This document shows, in pieces, positions 11,801 to 19,836 of a DNA stretch of 64,000 nt. The position numbers and the translations under genes are program-made. A model generated the notes under the pieces. It was given only the letters and a program-made list of their open reading frames with translations, searched no databases and was not told where the DNA came from. The number at the start of each line of letters is the position of its first letter. The first letter of the stretch is position 1. Source of the DNA: Asparagopsis taxiformis (Eukaryota > Rhodophyta > Florideophyceae > Bonnemaisoniales > Bonnemaisoniaceae); the NCBI GenBank assembly GCA_030407315.1, contig JALQPE010002416.1, forward strand, positions 59,073 to 123,072, read 5' to 3'.

Positions 11801-12768
11801 ATCACGGTCACGTTCGCATTGGCATGGAATTTGCCATTCTGGAACAGACGCGTGTCGGCGGACAAATGCGTGTTCTGCGACCTCAGCACCGTCACAGTGA
11901 TACGCGAAGAGCTCACATACCCCACCGCCAACATATTGTTGCGCAGGTCCTCCACGTGGTCTTCTTTGACATCGCGAAGGGTCACGGCCGGTTCCACTAG
12001 CTGCCTCACCAACACAGTCGCTCCTTCTCCGACGTAATCCGACGTCACAAACTTGGGCACCATAATTTGCGTCCCCTGCTGCTCACGAATGCTTTCCGCC
12101 ACCTCCGGTTCGTCGTCCACCTCGGTTACGTCCTGCGTAGTAGCTTCGGTGACGTTGGAGCGAGCAGGGTGCTTCGTGCCTCCACTGGAGGCTCTGGCAG
12201 AGCGAGCAGGGCGCTTCGTGCCTCCCGAAACCGGGACGGAGCGTGCTGGATGCTTCGTACCCCCCGAACCAGTGATTTCGCCTGCTGGACCGGTACTGGG
12301 CATCCGTCCCGAGCTGGCCTGGTTCGTCGCTGCGTTGAAGTTTGACGCTGCAGCAGGGGTACGAATGTCGCTAGAGCCATCCTCCGCAGCGGGGCGCATC
12401 ATCCGAGTATCCCAAGGGTAAAACGCCGCGGCGTATGCTCCACCCATCGTCTCCGGCGGTCCCTCGGCGCCATCAAACATGTACGGGAACGGGAGGTCCT
12501 TGAACTTGTCCTTAGTCGCAATGTTGCGCACGACGATATAGTCCGCCTCGTCGGTTTCCGGCAGCTTGTGGTTGTGCAGCGTGCGCGGAAGGCCAACATC
12601 GCCACCAGCAGTGCTCACCGAAGCCGTCCCAATATGCACAGCCGCACCGTCCACGTCCGCAAACAAGTCGACATCGACGCCGCGCTTGAGTCCGCGCGAC
12701 TCCGCTGACGCGCTCACTTGATCGCCGCAAACCGTTGAAAACAAACTGCTGAAATGCGTATCCGCCAT
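8812..12768 (-). CDS. ParB-like / 2OG-Fe(II) dioxygenase-like fusion protein (intact copy)
   Basis: Predicted 1318 residues from the ATG at 12768, which sits in a strong initiation context (CAACCATGGCGG) shared by the second copy at 32211. The frame is open 61 codons further up, but those are not supported. Residues ~27-127 form a conserved domain (PFPY, EGPP, WD, MRP) also found in the small ORF at 38080-38439. Three GGTK(H/R)PARS basic repeats follow (~170-210). A ParB-like domain covers ~270-400, with VIDGLHR near 322-328. A long basic then acidic linker follows. The C-terminus resembles phytanoyl-CoA-hydroxylase-type 2OG-Fe(II) oxygenases: H1103-x-D1105, CPGSHK, and distal H1177 followed by Arg. 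ParB domains bind DNA or CTP and these oxygenases hydroxylate; base or chromatin oxidation is inference. It is flanked by hairpin arrays on both sides. Confidence 0.75.
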   Translation of the reverse strand: MADTHFSSLFSTVCGDQVSASAESRGLKRGVDVDLFADVDGAAVHIGTASVSTAGGDVGLPRTLHNHKLPETDEADYIVVRNIATKDKFKDLPFPYMFDGAEGPPETMGGAYAAAFYPWDTRMMRPAAEDGSSDIRTPAAASNFNAATNQASSGRMPSTGPAGEITGSGGTKHPARSVPVSGGTKRPARSARASSGGTKHPARSNVTEATTQDVTEVDDEPEVAESIREQQGTQIMVPKFVTSDYVGEGATVLVRQLVEPAVTLRDVKEDHVEDLRNNMLAVGYVSSSRITVTVLRSQNTHLSADTRLFQNGKFHANANVTVIDGLHRLNAMHSIADDFTRLTRMHRTKLPQEANRLRWVTQPLDVYYLRRKDDSDLQPHEIIHKSAESNHTTGTQLTERSLVRILSSIQQFIRTIAVANNVENAGDLRESDVIRTLFEAQFMGMMNSTNTARRWTRLAIATLKHPVLDEVLRELNNSERRNEIGITHLDHKIVRELLEENFVFVLRGLSEYLNPAHGGRPDGRFDVNDFYTYVRRVTAIANSLYAAYGRPKSIMRKSFLSTEMAIGSVKQPKELQWHLTNAIAMYRGDDRSSEVRMRRRTTRLQDLETNLKEFFNPTLKKKTKARRKRRPSAANVRLTHKKQRNVEHEPASHGIRRRSQRLRSTGSTRLEEEEPVVVQQSAGEEEQAVVDKPTDQQQATASGDEVDEDSARSPDSAVEIVPQDNQGARATTAEQQSVHNVSDEEDKQGADVGQVESKGVREVTITFTVPEGVEVDEDGYIVRDSPSEHDLLFDDRMPSLPDDFEVKDRAEGHHLAQRPADVIASVRVGCLPPIELRLLLESVEIDEEGREVRYLKQVAMDPVFEGLHIPEQHRARHLVFEIDTIYPMFFAAWKMAAKAMCEPTSTFLPSRLDFAQVARMSTSWKDSYEAGTGMAYFHNCRTEINERGYTVMHNFADVSYLDASDKFPFDLGLMEEIPNQELFRYFLGTWEGEEVHKDPGNRQLWSPIVNTGDDETDEKNRNEGRARFTSTRHCLVDYAENDETHIDRFKFVTRRALLDVWLGILVRLIGLEECGLPGEKLVMPASGGRFLITGKGCPRQVPHNDFPVPPRDRKDQLPGYFVIANGDDPFPIWVCPGSHKYVFSKALELDMYAKTMKLKKVIVPPRSVFIGHGHVQHAGAGHVDRVVSHTTTRYHTYFRNASYPIPDNVSFGFIRRLGFEEEVIANAPRRSARQSQPAPVNVRHKTVVPIPVKKDRRPKTGQLGIMRMKTTEAPKKRTLTPGQKFILSYSTPQLPITPILPGDPEYSEDEEEEEFSDG

Positions 12769-13320
12769 GGTTGTTGAGTTGGAAAGGAAAAGAGATGGTT
12801 GACGTTGACGTATTCGAGTGATGTGGATGGTATGTTTCACGTTAAGTTGAAGAATGGTCGTGAACGCCAATCGCTGGAAATAATAACACAATACAACCGA
12901 AATTTTGTTAGGTACACACCTATCGTGACCGCTGGAATGCAAGACAGGCAATCGAGATGTGAGTGTCCGTTCAGAACGGGCCCGAGTCGGGCTCTCGAAA
13001 CCTGACGAGGTGGCGTGAAGCAGGCAGTGTCCTTGATGTGTAATGTGTTAAAATTACAGCTGTCAAGCTAGGCGGCTTTTGGGGCGGCTGCGAGCACCCC
13101 TTTATCCGGGGAACACCCTGATTTGAGTTAAAATTTGGGCTATTCTCAAAAACATGCACATGTGAACATGTTTTTGAGATGGGGGTGTGCCGTACGGCAC
13201 AATCGACCCGCCCAAATCGTTGATTTTTGCAAGATTTTTTGTGCCCGAAATTTTAGAATTTCTGGGCTGGCCAGCAGTGCATCTGAGATGGACATCCACC
13301 GGACGTCCATTTCAGGTTGG
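12769..13320 (-). promoter_or_regulatory. 5' region of ParB-dioxygenase copy 1, shared promoter-like module
   Basis: Upstream of the ATG at 12768 is a block with AATTACAGCTGT, GAGCACCCC and TATCCGG (13053-13110), followed by a hairpin unit (13145-13178). The same block plus hairpin lies upstream of the unrelated coiled-coil ORF (22300-22560) and of the second gene copy (31676-31930), always in the same orientation relative to the gene. I infer a promoter or 5' leader carried by one transposon family. No TATA box was identified with certainty. Confidence 0.5.
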
Positions 13321-14180
13321 TCGTGTGCTGCCTACATCCACGCATTGCAGCAACTAAGCAGGCGGGTTCACTACTAATATAAAGTGCACGGAATATGAGT
13401 AACGTGATGGGTGAGTAGTGTTTCTGTTGAGGGAGTAAGGCGGGACCATGATGAAACACGGAAGAAGATTTCTCCCTAGCATAACTTAGGCTTGAAGCCT
13501 GCAATCGACCCATCTTCCGGCGCCATTTAGCCTCACAGTTAGTGCTTACAGAAGCCAGTGATGACCCCGCTCGGGGCGGCGGCCGGTTCCTGGGGCCGTT
13601 GTGGCCAAATTAGACACCCTGATTTGAATTAAAATTTGGGCTATTCTCAAAAACATGCACATGTGAACATGTTTTTGAAATGGGGGTGTGCCGTACGGCA
13701 CAAACGACCCGCTGAAATCGTTGATTTTTTACAATTTTTTTGTGCCCGAAATTTTAGAATTTCTGGGCTGGCCAGCAGTGCAATCGAGCTGGACATCCAC
13801 CGGACGTACATTTCAGGTTGGTCGTGAGAGAGTGGGGTGGGACCATGATGGAACAAGGACCAAGACCTGTCCCTGGCGTATTGAGCCTGAAATTGACCCT
13901 TCGTGAGACGCGATTTTGGCTTACAGTTAGTGCTTACAGAAGCCAGTGACAACCCCACTCGGGGCGGCGGTCGGTTCCTGGGGCCGTTGTGGCCAAATTA
14001 GACACCCTGATTTGAATTAAAATTTGGGCTATTCTCAAAAACATGCACATGTGAACATGTTTTTGAGATGGGGGTGTGCCGTACGGCACAATCGACCCGC
14101 TGAAATCGATGTTTTTTGCAATATTTTTTTCTGCCCTGAATTGTAGAATTTCTGGGCTGGCCAGCAATGCAACTGAGCTG
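13120..14180 (+). repeat. Alternating hairpin repeat array, continuation (array 2)
   Basis: Hairpins start at 13145, 13646 and 14034, giving spacings of 501 and 388 bp, the same alternation as array 1. The unit at 13646 has a mutated right arm (TTTTTGAAA). The last unit is cut at 14180 by the GGACGTCC element. The ParB-dioxygenase gene thus lies between two runs of the same repeats in direct orientation. Confidence 0.85.
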
Positions 14181-14450
14181 CGTCTGTGTTTTCGGAAGTG
14201 GACGCGGACGTCCAGTCTCTCTAGTACGGGTCCTAGTCGGCCCCGAGATTTACTAGAACAAATGAACGTCCGCGTCCAAAAAAAAATAAAAATTTTTTGG
14301 ATGCGGACGTCCACTTGCTCTAGTACATATGGCGGAATACTAGGGCCCGACATCCACTTTCTCTAGTACATATGGCGGAATACTAGGACCCGACATCCAC
14401 TTTCTCTAGTACATATGGCGGAATACTAGGACCCGACATCCAGTATACAA
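14181..14450. repeat. GGACGTCC-rich repeat element, copy 2, with 43 bp tandem repeat
   Basis: It starts with CGTCTGTGTTTTCGGAAGTG, matching the boundary at 4971, and interrupts the hairpin repeat after GAGCTG. Inside, three units of about 43 bp begin at 14318, 14361 and 14404, each containing CTCTAGTACATATGGCGG. A poly-A tract occurs at 14279-14287. No gene. Confidence 0.65.
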
Positions 14451-16056
14451 TATATCAGCGAAAACCGGGAGGGAAGAAATTACAGCGGATGGTAAATTCA
14501 GGGCCCATATCGGACCGTATTTTATTCTCTCATTTAGGAAACTGCTCGTATACAATACGTCTCTCTAGAATAGGGAATACATATCTGGTCAGAATAGGAA
14601 ATAAATACCCGGTTAGAATAGGAAATAAATACCGGTTAGAATAGGAAATACGTATCCAGCCAGAATACAAAATACCTGTCAGCATATCGTCGATCACCCA
14701 TCTCCCTCACTATCGCGTTCTCCCTACCATCCGAACGCCATGCACCACCATCCGCACATACTGCAAGAACCCTCACGACCTAGATTACAAAAAATACGCT
14801 CCTTCCCAATACCATCCCCGCTTTCCTCGACACCACCCCAGCCCATTAAATCATCAAGACATCAAACACGAACATGGTCAGCAAAATCTTACACCACTTG
14901 AAACGCACTCTCACTTCTATCGTATGCCCCAAAATATACACATACCAGAAACACCTCACAGCTTCATTCCCCATCTTCCTACATCCCTTCTTCACTCTCC
15001 TTCAGTCCTGCCGTTCCTGCTTCACCACTCCTGCATCACATACACAACATCAGAATCAACCACAACAGTCAGACTCAAAAGCAACGCTTACCACGACAGA
15101 TATCCTAGAAACTCCCTTACTTACCTCTCCGAGAGGATGACTGAATCATCCATCCTACACAAAATACAAACCATGATCCAAAAACCTTGCAATGAATAAT
15201 CAAAGTCAGCAGTCCATATCTTCGCAAAACAAGTCTTGGTGCTCAGTAAAACTTACCTTCTGTCATCAACATTCCTGCATCATCTACACAACATCGGAAT
15301 CAACCACAACAGTCAGACTCAAAACCAACCTTCCATCACAGCATACTTTCAAAACTCGCACACTTACCTTCGCTCCACACAATACACACCATGACTCAAT
15401 AGGCTTCCAATGAAAAATATCGCATCAACGGAAATAGTCAGACTCAAAACCAACCTTCCCTCGCTGCTTACTTTCAAAACTCGCACACTTACTTTACCTG
15501 TTCCATCCTGCACACAATAAAAACCATAAATCACGTAATCGTGTAGCCAAGAAAAGTAGTCAGCATTCCGCATCTTCGCACAACCGGTCTGGGCGCCCAA
15601 TGTGACTTACCTTCCGTCATCACTATTCCTCCATCACCTACGCAACATCGGATTCAATCGCAACAGTCAGATTGAAAACCAACGTTTCCCTCGCTACATA
15701 CCCTGAGAACTCGCAAATGTACCTCTCATCCATCCTACACACAATACAAACCATGATCCAAAAACCTTGCAATTAACAATAATCATAGTCAGCAGTCCAT
15801 ATCTTCGCAAAGCACATCTTGGCACTCAATGAAACTTACCTTCCGTCATCAACATTCCTGCATCATCTACACAACATCGGAATCAACCACAACAGTCAGA
15901 CTCAAAATCAACCTTCCCTCACAGCATACTTTCAAAACTTCACGTACCTCTCTTCCATCCTCCGCTCAATACACACCATCAGTCAACAGGCTTCCCATGA
16001 AAAATATCGCATCAACGGAAATAGTCAGACTCAAAACCCACGCTTCCCTCAACGCA
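14451..16056. repeat. Degenerate tandem repeats, including a ~590 bp duplication
   Basis: Short AGAATAGGAAATA repeats occupy 14565-14680. From about 15000 a block containing CAACAGTCAGACTCAAAA recurs near 15060, 15305, 15660 and 15890. The segments starting near 15195 and 15785 match over hundreds of bases, giving a ~590 bp tandem duplication made of two related halves. Short ORFs here are repeat translations. No gene is supported. Confidence 0.6.
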
Positions 16057-16123
16057 TACCCTCGAGGGTAGAGGATGGAACGAAGGTACGTGCGCGAATC
16101 TTGATCAAGATTCGCGCACGTAC
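16057..16123. repeat. Two perfect palindromes (14 bp and 38 bp)
   Basis: A 14 bp palindrome, TACCCTCGAGGGTA, lies at 16057-16070. A perfect 38 bp palindrome without spacer lies at 16086-16123; each arm begins GTACGTGCGCGAATC and the centre is TTGATCAA. The two are separated by 15 bp and sit about 600 bp upstream of the transposase start. Confidence 0.9.
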
Positions 16124-16720
16124 AAAGCAAAGTCGGTCAAAGAAGATCAGTCGGTGATGAGGGCGGAGTGGAGCCTGCGGCGTCGACCGGACAGCTTTCT
16201 GCGTCCGCTTAAGTCTTGCTGTGCATACTCGAAATCATCGCCGGCAGTGAGATTGAGTATGGCCCAAGCCATGGTCTCTGATTCCCCGAACAAAGAGATC
16301 CGGATCGAGAACAACGAATATAAACATATAATCATATATATGAGAATCCATTTGCTTTCCTTACATGATCTGTGGCATATCCGCTGTAAAGCACATTCAG
16401 ATTCCACGAAGTTCGGAAATAAAAAAGTTTATTATTACAAATGAATTAATTGAAAATTCATCTCCCAGGGCAGTCGTTCGTCCTTCCATGCACACGTTGC
16501 CAGCACGCAATGTGATGTAACAGTTGGAAATGATTGAACTCTCGGTTAAATTCCACCGTTGGGATGTCAGCTGGAGTGAGCACAAAACTACTACCCAAAA
16601 AACTACGAACACGTTACATTCCAAGTCTCGAAAGCACCACAAAAATAAAATTGGTCGCATCTGGACGGCACAGTCTCCCCTGTTCAGCTCGCAATCCTCC
16701 CTTTTGCGTCAAAACTCGAC
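16124..16720. other. 5' flank of the transposase gene
   Basis: No recognisable gene. A 41-codon ATG ORF on the - strand (16275-16150) ends in a basic, arginine-rich tail but has no known match. This stretch probably contains the promoter of the transposase. Confidence 0.3.
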
Positions 16721-19700
16721 ATGGAATGCAAGTATGAAGGGTGCTTCTACTACTGCGTAGATGCTTATGCGCTCGCGCTGCATGAGCGAACGTGTCGCTA
16801 CCGTTTCAACCCCTCTCCCCAACATTTCAACAACGCTCGTGTCCCTGCCGTCACCCATGAGCCTGCTCGAAACGGCGACCATGATTCCCCGCAACCCAGC
16901 TCCCCAGACCCAGAATCTGGTCGTGCTTCCTCCAGCGACTCACCCTGTGACGCTCCACTGCCACCAACCTCAACCCCCTCCCGCGCAGACCTCCTCGTGC
17001 AATCCCTCGCCGCCAGTCTCACAACCCTCGAGTACAAGGCCGGCGCTGGCCGCGTGAGCGAAGTCATCACCATCCTACAAGACCCCGCATTCTCCCTAGA
17101 GAAGTTCAACAGCGCCGTTCGCACCGTAGAAGAATGTCACCACGTTACTGCTTCCATGGTCGAAACACATTTCCGCACCGAAGGTTACAAGAGCCACATC
17201 ATTCCAGACAAAACTGGTAAGTACTCGGCACAGCTGTACCTCTGCGACCCAGTCGACATGCTCCGCAGGCAGTTAGCACTGGCTAACGACCAAAATACTC
17301 TCTTCCACCCCTCCCCACAGACCGCCCCAGACGGCACCGCAATTTTTTCTCATCCCCTACACACACAATTCGCGAAAACGCTGCACCAGGTTACTAGACA
17401 GCGCGTGCAGCTCTCGGAAGATCCACAGGTCGTATGGGCAGAGGAAACTGATCCCACACCTTCCTCCTTTGCCGGCCTCCTCCAAGTGTACTCCGACAAG
17501 AGCAGCACAAGCCTCAAGAGCTCCGCAATCGTCGCATACCCCATACACGTCACACTGCTCAACTTCTCCGCCCCCCTCCGTCGCCACTGCATCCGTACCG
17601 GCCTCACCATCGTCGGGTATCTTCCGTACATTGTTAACCCTTCGTCCAACGCCTTGTTCGGTGATGAAATGCCGACAACCTCTAGTTCTGCTAGTCGCGC
17701 TCGCAAAATTGATATTCTTCATAAAGCACTCGAAAAAGTGTTTTCGTCCCTATCCACCGCGTTCTCTTCCGGGTTCCCCTGCACAGACTCCACTGCAACT
17801 GCCCGCCAATGCTTTCCCATCCTAGCCAATTATTGCTGCGACTTTCCAGAGGCCAAAGAGCTCTCATGCACTCGCAACAGCACTACCACCACACATCCCT
17901 GCCACCGCTGCTACATCCCCGCCACTCAACTTGAATCCACCGCGCCACACCAGCCCCGCTCCCTCGATGATACACGCTCTGCACGCCAAGAGAGCGCTCA
18001 GGAGCATACAACTGCTCCGCTCGAAGCTCTCTCCCTCCTCGAACAACACTCTGTCCTCGAATCGACCGCTCTTTTACCCACCAACAGTCCCCTAGACCCC
18101 TACAACATTTTCTCCTTCGAGCCTCTGCACAATCTCCACCTCGGCATCTCAAAGCTCATCAAACAGTGCATTGTCCACCGCCTCAGCTCCCCAGACCTCA
18201 CCACCACTGCCTCCCATTCCGGGACACCTCGCACCTTCAAGAAGGTGAAAAAATCCATCCTCGCCGGCTCAAACAGCATTCTGTCCGCTATCGAACGCGA
18301 CTACTACATCACCGGTCTTCATGTCGACTTCTCCAAGGGTGAGAAGGGCACCAATTTGAACGGCCTCTTCACGGAGGACGGCATACGCGGCATGCTCGCA
18401 GCCAAAGACTATCACCATGTCGACATGGTGTTCCCTTTCATCGCAGCATTCATTGACACATGCTGTGACGAAGTAGATACAGCCCCCCTCACTTCCATCT
18501 GCACGCAATACTCTGACCTCGTCGCATGGGTCATGAAACGCGGTCGCATCAAGCACTGGACTGCCGCCGAACTAGAAAGCCTCCAGAACTCCATTTCCTA
18601 TTTCAAACAATCAATGCTCTCCACCCTCGGCCCATTCCACACCACAGGTCTCAAAACTTTCAAGTTCCATCTTCTAGACCATCTTCCCGGTGACTTGCAG
18701 AGATATGGCGCCCTGGAACACATTGATGCAGGCCCCTACGAACACTCGCATCTTCTGTTCAAACAGAGTTATAGGAAAACCTCTCGAAGGCGCTCCACAG
18801 CCATGGAAGAGACTATTCGCCACATGGAATTCTCCTTGGCCACTCCAACTCGTCACACCCCATCAAACACATTGGGAAACCCACGCATGATATCGCCCAC
18901 AGACGGTGCAGTACTCGTTCGCGACGGATTCACCGTTGCACTGCACGACTTTGCCTCCCTGCTGCCCGATGCAACCCTCCTCGTTGCAGATATCGACGGA
19001 CAGCCCGATCCTGCCACTCTTTTGCCGCTGCACAACTCCTCGTTCCCGTCTGGCACCATAACGCTATTCCAGCAACTCGGTGACACAGCTGCACAAGCGT
19101 TCCTCACCCTCGCTAGACTGCGCGCCACGGCAGAAGGCCCTCCAATACATGACATGGACATTTCCGTCACCGTGGTAAAGTCCGCCTACGTCATGGGAGG
19201 GTACGTCCCAGATGCCGACGACTTTGACCCCCACAGTGGCATGCTTCGCCCCACAAACGTGTCGAGGCACAAGCAGCAGCGCGTCTTTGCAACTTCATCG
19301 TTCGGCCCCGCAAAGAGATCGCAGTACTCCTTTGTCGTCATCTCCGGAACTGCCGATGACTACAGAACCATATGGGTAGGGCGCGTCCTGGCACTGGTAC
19401 GCCTGCAGTCTCCAAACCTGTTTCAACCTGTAGAACTCGCTTTCGTTCAGTATATGACCTGCTTTGCCCCAAAAACCGCTGTGGAAAAATCACTTGGGTG
19501 CATTTGTTTAAAGTGGTCCACATGGGACCCGGACAACGGATCCGTTGACAGCAATGACACTGCATCCCACAGTGCAGGTGGTCCTTGGTTTGACCTCATT
19601 CCTGCATCTACTATATCTGGCACCGTGCACATCGTACGAAGTAACTTTCCAGTCAAGCCATTTACGAAACAAATGCACTGGTCGGACCACCGTTTCTATC

Positions 19701-19759
19701 TCAACCGCTTCTACACCAACACTGATTACCAATTCACAGATGATAATGAAGAAGAATAA
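16721..19759 (+). CDS. CACTA/Plavaka-like DDE transposase with N-terminal zinc-binding motif
   Basis: A 1012-residue intact ORF. The N-terminus has a Cys/His cluster (C3, C8, later H and C) like a degenerate C2H2 finger. The centre carries a CHRC pair, then FEPLHNLHLGISK near residue 467, a motif typical of transposases of the CMC (CACTA/Mirage/Chapaev) and Plavaka type. Near 668 it has KFHLLDH, DAGPYEHSH and a K-x3-Y-x2-TSRR stretch, also usual for this family. The protein would cut and paste the element ends in the nucleus. It converges on the coiled-coil ORF ending at 19837 and has no obvious intron. I did not identify its matching terminal repeats, so superfamily placement is by motifs only. 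I assigned no catalytic acid residues. Confidence 0.65.
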   Translation: MECKYEGCFYYCVDAYALALHERTCRYRFNPSPQHFNNARVPAVTHEPARNGDHDSPQPSSPDPESGRASSSDSPCDAPLPPTSTPSRADLLVQSLAASLTTLEYKAGAGRVSEVITILQDPAFSLEKFNSAVRTVEECHHVTASMVETHFRTEGYKSHIIPDKTGKYSAQLYLCDPVDMLRRQLALANDQNTLFHPSPQTAPDGTAIFSHPLHTQFAKTLHQVTRQRVQLSEDPQVVWAEETDPTPSSFAGLLQVYSDKSSTSLKSSAIVAYPIHVTLLNFSAPLRRHCIRTGLTIVGYLPYIVNPSSNALFGDEMPTTSSSASRARKIDILHKALEKVFSSLSTAFSSGFPCTDSTATARQCFPILANYCCDFPEAKELSCTRNSTTTTHPCHRCYIPATQLESTAPHQPRSLDDTRSARQESAQEHTTAPLEALSLLEQHSVLESTALLPTNSPLDPYNIFSFEPLHNLHLGISKLIKQCIVHRLSSPDLTTTASHSGTPRTFKKVKKSILAGSNSILSAIERDYYITGLHVDFSKGEKGTNLNGLFTEDGIRGMLAAKDYHHVDMVFPFIAAFIDTCCDEVDTAPLTSICTQYSDLVAWVMKRGRIKHWTAAELESLQNSISYFKQSMLSTLGPFHTTGLKTFKFHLLDHLPGDLQRYGALEHIDAGPYEHSHLLFKQSYRKTSRRRSTAMEETIRHMEFSLATPTRHTPSNTLGNPRMISPTDGAVLVRDGFTVALHDFASLLPDATLLVADIDGQPDPATLLPLHNSSFPSGTITLFQQLGDTAAQAFLTLARLRATAEGPPIHDMDISVTVVKSAYVMGGYVPDADDFDPHSGMLRPTNVSRHKQQRVFATSSFGPAKRSQYSFVVISGTADDYRTIWVGRVLALVRLQSPNLFQPVELAFVQYMTCFAPKTAVEKSLGCICLKWSTWDPDNGSVDSNDTASHSAGGPWFDLIPASTISGTVHIVRSNFPVKPFTKQMHWSDHRFYLNRFYTNTDYQFTDDNEEE

Positions 19760-19836
19760 ATCTAAATCGCAGCACTCTATTGATAATGTACTACATGATA
19801 AACCTTCTAGTCAACGTCACATTTACTGCACTAATT

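Noticed and set aside
8812..12951. Longer start for the ParB-dioxygenase at 12951
   Set aside because: The second copy lacks this extension in frame, and the ATG at 12768 has a strong initiation context conserved in both copies.
6590..14180. CRISPR-like array
   Set aside because: Units are hundreds of bases long, of two alternating types, without short unique spacers, in a eukaryotic transposon setting.
13934..14353. 139-codon - strand ORF
   Set aside because: It runs across the junction of two repeats; its protein is a translation of repeat DNA also seen elsewhere.
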